Assembly (NCBI GenBank): GCA_014529385.2
Contig: CM043966.1
Span: 90,754,587-90,818,586 of the forward strand
DNA from: Adiantum capillus-veneris
Taxonomy: Eukaryota > Streptophyta > Polypodiopsida > Polypodiales > Pteridaceae
Direction: 5' to 3'
DNA length: 64,000 bases
Under the pieces are notes generated by a model, which did not search any database, had not been told where the DNA came from, and worked only from the letters and a program-made list of their open reading frames with translations. This document shows, piece after piece, positions 50,104 through 59,884 of this stretch (the stretch's first letter is position 1; each line of letters starts with the position of its first letter). Position numbers and translations under genes: made by a program.

Positions 50104-51102
50104 CTGACAATAGCCAAAGCCTAGCTAACTCATACACCAAGTATTGTCAAAATACAACATAAGCTGGTATAAGTTGTCTAAGTGAAGTGTCAGTAAATAT
50201 GGCGATCAATGTAACGAACAAGTGAGCAAACCCGCTCAAATGATGCCAAAGAACCCGCTCTAATCCAAAAGCACTATGTGATAACCGATAAAACTATCAT
50301 TAACAATCTCCCTCCTGAAGAGATTATCACATATATATGTCCAATGACGTAATCCGTGAGCAAACACTCTCACAATGTGATGCCAAAACACTATGGAAAA
50401 GCAGCCACTGAGTGCCATATGCAATCAAAACACGATTTCAAACCATCCGCATAAACAAATAAACTCGCAAGAAAAATCCAACAGAGTTTTGACATTACTT
50501 GGCTATCTAACCATAATAACCATACATGCCATAAACATGCTCAAACCCATGAGAAAATTAGGTGCAAAATCCACTCTCAATCATACATGAGCTGCCCCAA
50601 AGTTTCAACTTCCTAAACTTGGAAAACAATCCCATAATCCAAAACAGAAAGTGCATCAACCACACTCTACAAGCAAGGTGTATACTAGCATAAACTTGGA
50701 TGCAAAGCAACCAAAATATGACACAAATTGATACTCAAAACAACTGAAAATCAGCCCACATATGCCATTGCAAGGCCAAGAATATCATCCGTCAAAAAGT
50801 GCACATCATGTGCATCCACATGAAAATATAAATGAGCATCAAGCATGTAACAAATGTGTATCAAATGAGCATCCAAATCAGCTGAAAATTCAGCCCACAA
50901 TCATGCTAGAATGCTTGCAAAAACTCTCTCCAAATTCGTGCACCACACTTTTTGAAATCTGCTCAATTGCATAAGTCAATGCACATAACCTGTGATGAAT
51001 CCACTTTTGAATCCTGAGAGTCCACAAGAATGCATACATCCATAAAGTGTTCTCAACGTATGCGCATAAATTTGTTGAAAATCTCAACCCACACTCTCTT
51101 CA
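50104..51102. other. Copia leader region, AT-rich
   Basis: Lies between the decayed gag and the left end of the nested gypsy element and appears to be the leader of the Copia element. It contains no gene. GCTCTAATCCAAAA near 50,254 only loosely resembles a primer site and I do not count it as one. Confidence 0.5.
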
Positions 51103-51221
51103 TGTTGGGAAAAGAGGGGAAGATCGACTGCTTAAAATATTCACCACAAGCTTCCAAGCAATCACCATCAACCTGTCCACTTCTTCTTCCAATTTCCAAG
51201 CACACACACTCACCTAGACTA

Positions 51222-51259
<38 letters not shown>

Positions 51260-51537
51260 CATAGAATTGACATAGACAAACTTGTAAGAGAGTGTAAGAG
51301 ATGTGTAAGAGATGGAGACTAGATTAGAGAGTACACAGCAAATAACAATAGCTTAAGAGAGTAGAGAAGAGAATCTGCAAGAGAAAGGCCTAAATCTATC
51401 CCCAAACTCCCACACTCTCTTCATGTTGGGAAAAGAGGGGAAGATCGACTGCTTAAAATATTCACCACAAGCTTCCAAGCAATCACCATCAACCTGTCCA
51501 CTTCTTCTTCCAATTTCCAAGCACACACACTCACCTA

Positions 51538-51582
<45 letters not shown>

Positions 51583-51733
51583 CATAGAATTGACATAGAC
51601 AAACTTGTAAGAGAGTGTAAAAGATGTGTAAGAGATGGAGACTAGATTAGAGAGTACACAGCAAATAACAATAGCTTAAGAGAGTAGAGAAGAGAATCTG
51701 CAAGAGAAAGGCCTAAATCTATCCCCAAACTCC
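51088..51733. repeat. 321-bp tandem duplication across the gypsy LTR end
   Basis: 51,088-51,408 and 51,409-51,733 are near-identical, apart from the CA tract (51,221-51,254 versus 51,540-51,577) and a four-base TATC. Each unit carries 15 bp of flanking DNA, including CTTCA, plus about 306 bp of LTR. The duplication therefore arose after insertion. Confidence 0.9.
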
Positions 51734-52119
51734 ACGGCACCTCTCTTGTAGAGTTGGTATTTAATATACTATTTTGAGTTTAAGGTGCCAAAAATTGAGG
51801 CCCCTCTTTTTACAATCACTTTACTTTTGCAAATGAGTGAAGCTCATTAGTTCTTGCATGACCCATAAGGGGAGTTCCCACTACAACTATTTACAGAGCC
51901 ATAGTGGCTTATTGAAATGATGTTCTAAGATACTTTGCAAATATAAAATGGCCAAGAAGTAATTGTCGTCGCCTCTTCATCAACTCCCCGCATTCCACTC
52001 TACAAAATCATTATCAACTCAATTAGTAAAATAAATAGACAGCACATAATTAACCATTACGCCCAGCTATCCCAATTGCAGCTAACCACTACAACAGGAG
52101 GGTGCCCAGTCTCATAACA
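51424..52119 (-). repeat. Ty3/gypsy 3' LTR
   Basis: 696 bp on the minus strand, from TGTTATGAGACTGG to CCCAACA. The portion 51,690-52,119 matches 54,460-54,890 closely. Confidence 0.82.
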
Positions 52120-52167
52120 TCCCTCCCACCAGGGATAGCAACTGTCCTCAGTTGCTCAATAGAGAAA

Positions 52168-52425
52168 TCAACTGGACCGTGAGTGATGGAAAGTGTGGAG
52201 AAGGTCGGGAAATTTGTGAAAAAACTTTTCAGGCATCCATTTGGCATCCTCTCTAGGGTGGCCCTTGAAATTCAAAAGGTAACGATTATAAACCATTCTA
52301 GTGCGTGTAGTGGTGGTCTCATGGTCAACTATTTTATCAGGGATGAGTTGCTCTTCTTGGTCTACAAGTGAAGGTGGGTCTTCATAACTGTGGTGTGGGG
52401 GTAGGGGTCCTCTAAATGGTCATAA
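52168..52425 (-). pseudogene. Ty3/gypsy polyprotein C-terminus, chromo-like
   Basis: The minus strand from about 52,425 reads FRGPLPPHHSYEDPPSLVDQ, then EEQLIPDKIVDHETTTTRTR, RYLLNFKGHPREDAKWMPEK and FFHKFPDLLHTF, ending at TGA 52,168. This pattern (IPDKIVDHE..., then YLLNFKGHP..DAKW) is the chromo-like tail that ends many plant Ty3/gypsy polyproteins, normally followed by the purine tract and 3' LTR, as found here. Upstream coding sequence is not visible. Confidence 0.75.
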
Positions 52426-54286
52426 AAGACTAATGTGAAATTCATTGTGAATGTGCCTGTGTGAAGGTAATTAACTAGTAAAATACATTACAAGGTTAGG
52501 ACATGGAGAATGCACAAGATCTTAAGAGTCCTCATGCCTAGCATATCCTGCATTACAACCATAGAAGGTGGCACAAAAGGTGGCCACAAGTGTGATTATC
52601 TGAAAATAAAACTTTACCAAGAATTTAGTACCTGCTAGGGCCAGAAAGCCCAAAGCTACAAGATATGCAATACCATAGCAACTTGTTAAACTTCACTTCT
52701 CTATCAAATAAGTAAATGTTATTATGAATAAATTGTTGTATTTTGTTATATAGACATGGTTCTATGGAGAAATAGAGTTAGCATACTAATAGTAAATAAA
52801 GTAATGATGTCATTTTAGCAACTTAATGAGTTGGCATTCAACTTTCTGAAAAGAATGTAAACCGTAGTAAATCTGGTGTTTGAAGCTCACAATTCTCGGG
52901 AGAATTTTGTACTTACAAGTGATTGTATTTGTGATATGTCAACATTAGAACTAAAAGTGGCCTTTATGCCATGATTAGTAGCATGAAGATTGAAAAACAT
53001 ATAATATGGAATTATCAATGATAGATCACGGTTGCCAAGTATAATACATAAATGATAGCAAACTGATTATTACCATGAATGAATAATAGCAAACTTGTTC
53101 TAAAAAGATAGAAGGGAGAGAACTTACAAATTATATTCACCGACATACATCCGTCATGGAACGTGATTAGTTTCACCACAATCAAGTGTCTTATCCCTTG
53201 TCTTGGATAGCTTCCATAGACATGCGAAGAGAAAACTCATAAAATCGTGGATATAGGAATCAATGAATATATTGCATCAGCTTATAAATGCATGAGATAC
53301 AAACAAGTATAGAGTGAAGTAACAATGGTTAATGAAAAATAAAAGAAGAGATACATTACCAAAAATCGGCATAGACTTTTAGAATACCTGTTTAAAATTG
53401 ACATCAAAACTAAAAATAAAACAATTCATGTTATCTCAAACTCTTCGTTCATGAATTGACTTCAATACAGAGATTTGATTGTTGGTGGTTAGGTTGTCGG
53501 ATTTGAGCCTTGAGTACCAAGTGGGTTGTCAACAGTGTTCGAAAATATCATTTTTGTAAACATACAAAATTCCTTTTCTTGAATTTTTCAAGAGGAAATT
53601 TTAGAAAATTAGGGTTTATAGTTTTTTTTTGGGGTTTATAGACTATTTTTCTCTATTTTGGGGCGGAATTTCTCCTTCTTCCCTTGCCCTCAATCGACAT
53701 TTTCAAAATTAAAAACGAAATGATATTAGGACCACATTTTTCTCGAACACTACCATGAATTCGAGGAGGGGTGACTGCAGACTTAGGGGCTTTGGAAATG
53801 AAGGGATGCCCAAGGTTTTGGGCATGCAACCGACCGTGATCTCGAGGGGGGTGACTACACCTTGAGGACTAAAAGCCCATTGAGCGGTCAGTTAACTTGA
53901 AGCCACACATTGTTTTTGAAGCTAAAAAAAAAGAAAGGAATGCATGCATGTCGACACCAAGCAGTAAAACGCTGCAGCAAAGTCGGCTTGAGGGAGATGA
54001 TGTGCCAGCAGGGCCGTACACGAATGATGGTCGGAAACAGACACCTTGTGAGGCTTGGGCGACCAAAGTACTGCAGCTCGCAACAGGTTGGCGATGCCGA
54101 TAGCTGAACAAAGATGGAGGGAGACAGTGTGAACAAGGCAAGGCTGGAAAGCCTTGTTTGTTGTGCATATCTGGCTCAGGAATCAGCGTCCAGGGAACTG
54201 TGGATGGATCATGGTGCCATGTGGGGTTGGCACAAAGCCCAAGGTGGCGTTTGAGTCCCAATTTCCAAGGCTCAGTCAACATCAAG

Positions 54287-54290
<4 letters not shown>
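52426..54290. other. Gypsy interior, no recognisable coding sequence
   Basis: AT-rich DNA between the polyprotein tail and a CT tract. Minus-strand frames near 53,869-54,290 show no known motif. Replacement by foreign DNA or complete decay are both possible. Confidence 0.5.

Positions 54291-54361
<71 letters not shown>
54291..54361. repeat. (CT)n microsatellite, about 71 bp
   Basis: Uninterrupted CT dinucleotides. Reading frames of Ser/Leu or Arg/Glu across it are artefacts. Confidence 0.97.
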
Positions 54362-54365
<4 letters not shown>

Positions 54366-54455
54366 CAGACACCTAGTCAGTTATTATGAGGAGAGTCATG
54401 CACTCTCCATCAAGGCTTGCTCTCCATGATGAGAGCAATAGCAATAACACGGCTT

Positions 54456-54890
54456 TACTTGAAGAGAATCTGCAAGAGAAAGGCCTAAATCTAGCCCCAA
54501 ACTCCACGGCACCTCTCTTGTGGAGTTGGTATTTAATATATTATTTTGAGTTTAAGGTGCCAAAAATTGAGGCCCCTCTTTTTACAACCACTTTACTTTT
54601 GCAAATGAGTGAAGCTCATTAGTTCTTGCATGACCCATAAGGGGAGTTCCCACTACAACTATTTATAGAGCCATAGTGGCTTATTGAAATGATGTTCTAA
54701 GATACTGTGCAAATATAAAATGGCCAAGAGTAATTGCCGTCGTCTCTTCATAAAATCTCCGCATTCCACTCTACAAAATCATCATCAACTCAATTAGTAA
54801 AATAAATAGACAACACATAATTAACCATTACGCCCAACTATCCCAATTGCAGTTAACCACTACAACAGGAGGGTGCCCAGTCTCGTAACA
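54456..54890 (-). repeat. Ty3/gypsy 5' LTR, truncated
   Basis: About 435 bp matching the 3' LTR from its TGTTACGAGACTGGG end. Similarity stops near 54,456. Confidence 0.8.
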
Positions 54891-54895
54891 CTTCA

Positions 54896-55412
54896 CTAAG
54901 AGCAAAACATCAATGCGCAAAACAAGAGAATGACAAAGCTCAACCGAGCTCTTCGAATGTAGCAAATCACCACAATAGGCATAAAGAATCTTCAACTTTT
55001 CAAACACCCTGCAGCAGTCGGTCAGCCTATATGTCCCTAACTGTTCAGAATTTGTAGCAACTTCCTTCTAAGTAGTTGTAGGCCATGCAAAAGCGGCTGG
55101 GAGTGGGGGGAATGGACCTAAAATGTGTTGTTTTTACAAGTTTTGCAAAACCGATCTATAAAAACCTGCAGCTGTGTATCCTAGACGTGCAGGCAGTCTG
55201 CCAAACATACAGCAAAATTAGTGCTGAATTTGGAAAAACTTTCAACTGGAAAGTTGTAGACCACGACGTTCGCAGAAAGATTGAAGGGAATCAAGCTGAA
55301 AATTGACCTTTTACTCAACCAAAATTCTTCTTCAAAACAATGATAAAATTTTCGCAGCTTCATCGCAATCTCCACTGCAATGTTGCCGTGCACTCTCAAA
55401 CATTCTCTTGGA
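54896..55412 (-). other. Copia leader, proximal part
   Basis: Sequence between the right edge of the nested gypsy element and the Copia primer site. Minus- and plus-strand frames here (for example 55,085-55,306) are not recognised. Confidence 0.5.
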
Positions 55413-55424
55413 GCTCTGATACCA
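55413..55424 (-). promoter_or_regulatory. Primer-binding site of the decayed Copia element
   Basis: The minus strand reads TGGTATCAGAGC two bases after the end of the LTR, as in the intact Copia element at 20,532. Confidence 0.9.
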
Positions 55425-55426
55425 GT

Positions 55427-55617
55427 TGAAGTACGCGAGTGGGAGCGTGTGTGAGTGTGTGCAGCAATGGAGAAAAGAGGTGAAGACGAGACCTTGTGTT
55501 GCAAGGGCTAAAACTAACTCTGAACATGTGAGCCCCCTTATTCTATTATGTACATAATGAATAAGTATAATGGGCAGGCCCCTGGCTTAACCGGCTACAT
55601 GGAGCTTTACCCCAACA
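55427..55617 (-). repeat. Decayed Copia 5' LTR
   Basis: 191 bp with TG...CA ends on the minus strand, followed by the primer site. Confidence 0.85.
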
Positions 55618-55764
55618 CCCTTCCTTAGGCTTGAGCAAGAACGTTAAAATTGAAATAACAAATCCAAGGAACCAATCCAATATTATCCCATAATCTACTT
55701 TCATGGTCATAAGGAGATCATTCATCCTAGCCGTATATTTTCAAGTATCTATATCCCTCTATCA

Positions 55765-55775
55765 CCATGATATGA

Positions 55776-55848
<73 letters not shown>

Positions 55849-55927
55849 TCCCCGCTATCACCATCAAGTCCATCTTGTATGGTGAGTGCTCACCATACAA
55901 GATGGACTTGATGGTGATAGGGGGAAA

Positions 55928-55981
<54 letters not shown>

Positions 55982-55990
55982 CCATATTGA
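55765..55990. repeat. Foldback 4, (CT)33 / (GA)23 arms
   Basis: Arms of about 110 bp. The inner 32 bp (CTATCACCATCAAGTCCATC..., 55,855-55,886; partner 55,889-55,920) are a perfect palindrome with a 2-base loop. Then come CCCC against GGGG, (CT)n (55,781-55,846) against (GA)n (55,932-55,977), and GATCCAT against ATGGACC. Confidence 0.93.
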
Positions 55991-56544
55991 GGTTTAAAAA
56001 GAGATGTGACTTAAGCTTCTTACACTATGCATGGTCCACACAAGCACAAACCCCTCTAAGCTTCCCAAATAACGATGGCCTGAGCACGAGTGCTTGGGTT
56101 GCTTGATGAGCAAGAGTGTGAGAGAGACAGAGATGGACAAGGGGCCTATCTTGAGAATGTGTTTCTCCAGCTCCTTGGGTTTGTTTGCACTGTCTTTGGA
56201 AATCCCTCCTCTGTGATATTGCTTTGCATGGAAATCGCCTAAAAAGCTATTTTTTAATCGCCTGAGTAGCTTCAAAGCAAACAAACTATTATTTAATCGC
56301 CTTAGCAAGTAGAAATATCATCCTGAGTCACTAAGGAGTTGATGATGTTGCTTAAAAGTCAGTTCCTCGATCTTTTTTGCCGAAAGTAATACGTCCCTAG
56401 ATATCAAGAGGGAGCTTTACAAGTGTCTCTTAGGCTCTACCTCCGTACATTCTCTTTGATCCATCCATTGCAAATGACTTAAGGCATTGATGACAGCATG
56501 TGCCTCCCAAAAATAGACAAAAAGATCGTACCATAAAAACTAAG
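55991..56544. other. Spacer, no gene recognised
   Basis: A short minus-strand frame (55,994-56,308) contains LRRLKNSF-like repeated words but no known domain. Confidence 0.4.
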
Positions 56545-56680
56545 TGGACTTCTTTTAGTATGCGAAGGTGTCCATTGATTCACTGATGAGCATTTTATGT
56601 CGGATGCACAACAACATTGTCCTTGACATAAAGTACCTCTTGATCTACAATGGAACCCTTAAAAGGGTTGTTGTTGGACC
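56545..56680 (-). pseudogene. Possible RabGAP (TBC1D15-like) exon fragment
   Basis: The minus strand reads GSIVDQEVLYVKDNVVVHPT, then a TAA, NAHQ, a TGA and INGHLRILK. From memory, plant TBC-domain RabGAPs of the TBC1D15/GYP7 type have a block of the form LKDNVAIHPTQYASERISGR near their N-terminus, so both stops fall at Gln and Arg codons (CAA to TAA, CGA to TGA). The similarity covers only about 35 codons and does not continue clearly on either side. A chance match cannot be excluded. Confidence 0.35.
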
Positions 56681-58225
56681 CTTTTGCAAGTAAAGGACAT
56701 ACCTAGTATGAGAAGAATAACCAGATAGCTATCTCTTTGAAAACATCCCACTTATGTAGTCCACAAACATACCACTTCACACATCTTGTAATGATAGACA
56801 AGCAATCTTCTTATCAAAAGCTACACATTAGGAACAGAATGGGGTCTAGGAGGGCGTCTTTATTTGGAAATTTAAGGAAGTCAAACCTTTAGTATTAAGA
56901 AAGTAATCAAAAGACAGCTTTTGAACTCAAACAAGAAAAACAGCTAGTTTATTTGAATTCAAAGTTTCCCCCCAAAATGAAATTTAAAATCTAGCGGGGG
57001 TAAAACCATATCATGTAGCATACCTATGGAAAGAGCTCAATGCGTAGATTGCAGATCTATGATCTCCGTTTAACTTGAGGATCATGTGTGGGAGTTATGG
57101 AAGGCCAAAAAAACATAAAATTGTGCATCTCCTTTTTGGAGGGAAAAGTGCATCCTTTGACCACTCTTACACATCTCTTATACACCCACCATTCTTGCAC
57201 GCATGCCGGATACCTATTCGTCGAAATGTTAATCACCTCCATAAGCTCATGGAAAATAAAGAGGTCCTCCTAGACCCCATTCTCTTCCTAATGAAGTTTT
57301 TTTTTAAAAAATTGATATCCGATTTTGGGTAAGAAGTAATGAAGTAAATTGATAAATCGATAGCCAAGAAGTAATGAAGCAGCTACAACGTTTTATATTT
57401 ATAGGAATCTATAATTTTACAACCCAGGGTATTTTAGGAACTATGGAAAATTGGAGGGAATATTGGGTGATTATAGGACTCTAAAGTAGTGTATTAGTAA
57501 AGATATTGACAAATGACATAGTATATTGTGGTGAGAAATAGATTTGTAATGATAGACAAACAGTCTTCTTATCAAAAGATACAACTTTTTGTCTTTTTAA
57601 AAATTTATAATCTCTGTCCAATGTTATTTTGGGAGTTATCGAAAACTGGAATGGTATTTTAGGAATTTATGACAAAATAGTGGTAACAGTTTGAGAGACA
57701 TTTTTATCTTTCGTTGTATCTATTTTTGTTAGAGTGTTCAAAGGTATCTATTCCTTTTTCTTATTTAGAAATTGATAGCCTATTATGAGTGCTTAGCACG
57801 TAATTTGTCCCTAATTTCTAAGTTACAAAGGCACTATTGCCAAGAAGAAAGAAAGCACTCAGTCTTCTTGTGGAAAGCTACAACTATTTTGATTTTTATG
57901 AATATTTGATTTCACAACCATGGGTATTTTGGAAATTGTAGAAATTCAAGGGGCATTTTGGGTAGCTATAGGACTACCAATATCTCTAGACTAGTGTATA
58001 GAAAAATTTAAAGATAGGGCCAAATGACATAGTATATTTTGAAGAGAAATAGATTGGGTTCGACAAGTAGGAGTGTTAGGTATATAGAGTGAGAGGTAGA
58101 AGAAAATGATAGACATAGTGAGGGAGATAGATATATAGAAATGCTCGGATGCCTATAGATATATGATAAGGGGTTAGCTTGGAAATTCACATATATCCAA
58201 TTGGTTCTACTCGATTTGTTGGGAA
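56681..58225. other. Spacer with threefold degenerate repeat
   Basis: Three degenerate direct copies of a 210-280-bp unit lie at about 57,304-57,540, 57,541-57,770 and 57,771-58,050. Shared blocks are GACAAATGACATAGTATATT, TCTTCTTATCAAAAGATACA and stretches such as GGGCATTTTGGG. Similar words occur near 34,780-34,900 and 56,790-56,830. No gene is recognised. Confidence 0.5.
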
Positions 58226-59412
58226 ATGGCTTCATCCTCATTGAGCAAGGTGAGTTTATTTTTAAATAATTTTGGTAATGTCCCCTTGTTGCTTGATTGC
58301 TCAACAAGATACTTGATGGTGAATCCTGGGGACTATGGAGGTTGTGGTGACAGTAAGATGTTTGCCATCATTTCAACTCCGGATGGTGACATTCAAACAG
58401 AGGTGGCAGATGATGTGCAAGTAGGTCAACAGTTTCAATTTGTGATGGATTCAACCTTGTCTTCAAGGTTTCTATTGGTCACGCACAATAGTGTGAAAAT
58501 ATCCTCAACACCAAAGGTGGCAATTGTAGAATTCTGAAGAACAAGGAGAAAGATCTACCGAAATTTCATCTAGTAAGACTGAGGATTCCTTTCATTCGTG
58601 TAATGAAGAAAAGGTAGGCAACTTAAGTGGGGAGCAAAAAGATAGAAAAAAGGGTAGATTTTGAGCAAGTGGAAAAAGCACAAAATACATTAGAGCATAT
58701 TGCATTGAATAGCGACAAGTATCCCAAGTTAAGGTGAATGATCTCTAAATGTTCAACTAAGAAGCGTGTTGATGAATTTCCTCAAAATATACACTAGAGA
58801 CTGCATTTATGAGTTGGACGTTGTGCCAGATGGCGTTCCAAAAATGATGGGAATGGATCAGAAGTATGATGGCCATTGTTAGGTTAAGCCTGTTCATTCT
58901 AGAATGAGGTATCTAGCTTTAATCAAGAGAAGTAAATGTGGTGGGCACCTCATTTGTAAGAATAACTTATGCCCGATAAATGCAATGTACGGGTTGCCAA
59001 ATTAACTAGACTTCTTGGAATGGGAATTACTAACATCAATTGCTTATGTTGGTATGTTTAGCTCCGAAAATGGAACACTTTGTTGCTTCCATTGTGGCAA
59101 TTGTCAATTCTTCCCAGGAGTGTCTATGCACTGTCTATTACTTACTGGCTGACTGGACCCATTTATTTATCTATCTTGGAAGACATAATCATCCCATGGC
59201 CAAGGGATTTTTGCAATTAGCAATCAGACAGACTAGAGATCTTGTGTCAAGTGTGTTGTTTGAAAGCCCCTGACGGGACCTAGGCATTTGCAATTAAACC
59301 TTGCAAAGCAGATGGTTATGGGAGAAGTGGTGCGTGAAAATGGGAAGGATCAGAATGGTAATGAGATCCTCTTTGTACTAGAGGATATGCAGCCACCAAT
59401 TCATACACAGAG

Positions 59413-59496
59413 GTAAAGCTCTCTCATGTCTAATATATGTATCATATGTTCTCCCTCTGGATGTTCTTACTTGCATCTTTGTTGTTTGTAACTCAG
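59413..59496 (+). other. Likely intron 1 of the MULE-like gene
   Basis: GTAAAG donor and a TTGTAACTCAG acceptor. Joining gives a continuous reading HTQRFKHWMREATTTRIGIR across 84 bp of stop-containing DNA. Confidence 0.6.
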
Positions 59497-59810
59497 ATTC
59501 AAACATTGGATGCGAGAAGCTACAACAACACGTATTGGTATTCGTTCAGAGTCCCCAATTGATTCGGCTCAAAAATAGTTGCAGCTACAAGTTTTTTCAC
59601 GGTTTTCTTTTTCTAGGACAATCCACATATCAAAGAAAAAGATGTCATGTGTTCAAAATGTCAAGTCAATGGCCCAGGATCTGGTGTTGATCTTGTAAAT
59701 AGAATGCAACAAGACAGTAGTGGAGACCTCCAAAAAAGCTGGGTTTGCTTTGATAACGTACATAGAGTACTAGGATAGGCAGCCATGGCAGCCCATGTCT
59801 ACGACCCTGC

Positions 59811-59884
59811 GTAAGACCTGCTAACATATTGACCCTCTTCTTTTGTTTTTGTTCGTAACAACAATTAATCAATGCACTCTGCAG
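59811..59884 (+). other. Likely intron 2 of the MULE-like gene
   Basis: GTAAGA donor and CACTCTGCAG acceptor. The join gives the open reading HVYDPAIQEMQTIAIYEM. 74 bp is short but normal for a plant intron. Confidence 0.65.

Larger units (their letters stand above)
51103..54890 (-). mobile_element. Internally deleted Ty3/gypsy element nested in the Copia element
   Basis: The minus-strand LTR begins TGTTATGAGACTGGGCACCC at 52,119 (3' LTR) and TGTTACGAGACTGGG at 54,890 (5' LTR). On the other side the 3' LTR ends CTTTTCCCAACA. CTTCA flanks both outer ends (51,098-51,102 and 54,891-54,895), a 5-bp target duplication. A purine tract (CTGGTGGGAGGGA on the minus strand, 52,120-52,133) and the C-terminal chromo-like tail precede the 3' LTR. 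The 5' LTR keeps about 435 bp of roughly 696. Gag, protease, RT and integrase are not recognisable in the 2 kb between. Confidence 0.8.
48257..55617 (-). mobile_element. Decayed minus-strand Copia element, split by a nested Ty3/gypsy element
   Basis: An LTR of 191 bp at 55,427-55,617 (minus strand, TGTTGGGGTAAAGC to ACTTCA) is followed by a primer site (complement GCTCTGATACCA, 55,413-55,424). A related LTR of 184 bp at 48,257-48,440 is preceded by a purine tract. I read them as the 5' and 3' LTRs of one element, because flanks TCCTT (48,252) and CCCTT (55,618) agree at four of five bases. A gypsy element occupies 51,103-54,890. Removing it leaves about 3.6 kb: leader, gag, protease, pre-integrase and a bit of RNase H, with most of integrase and reverse transcriptase deleted. 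Confidence 0.75.
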
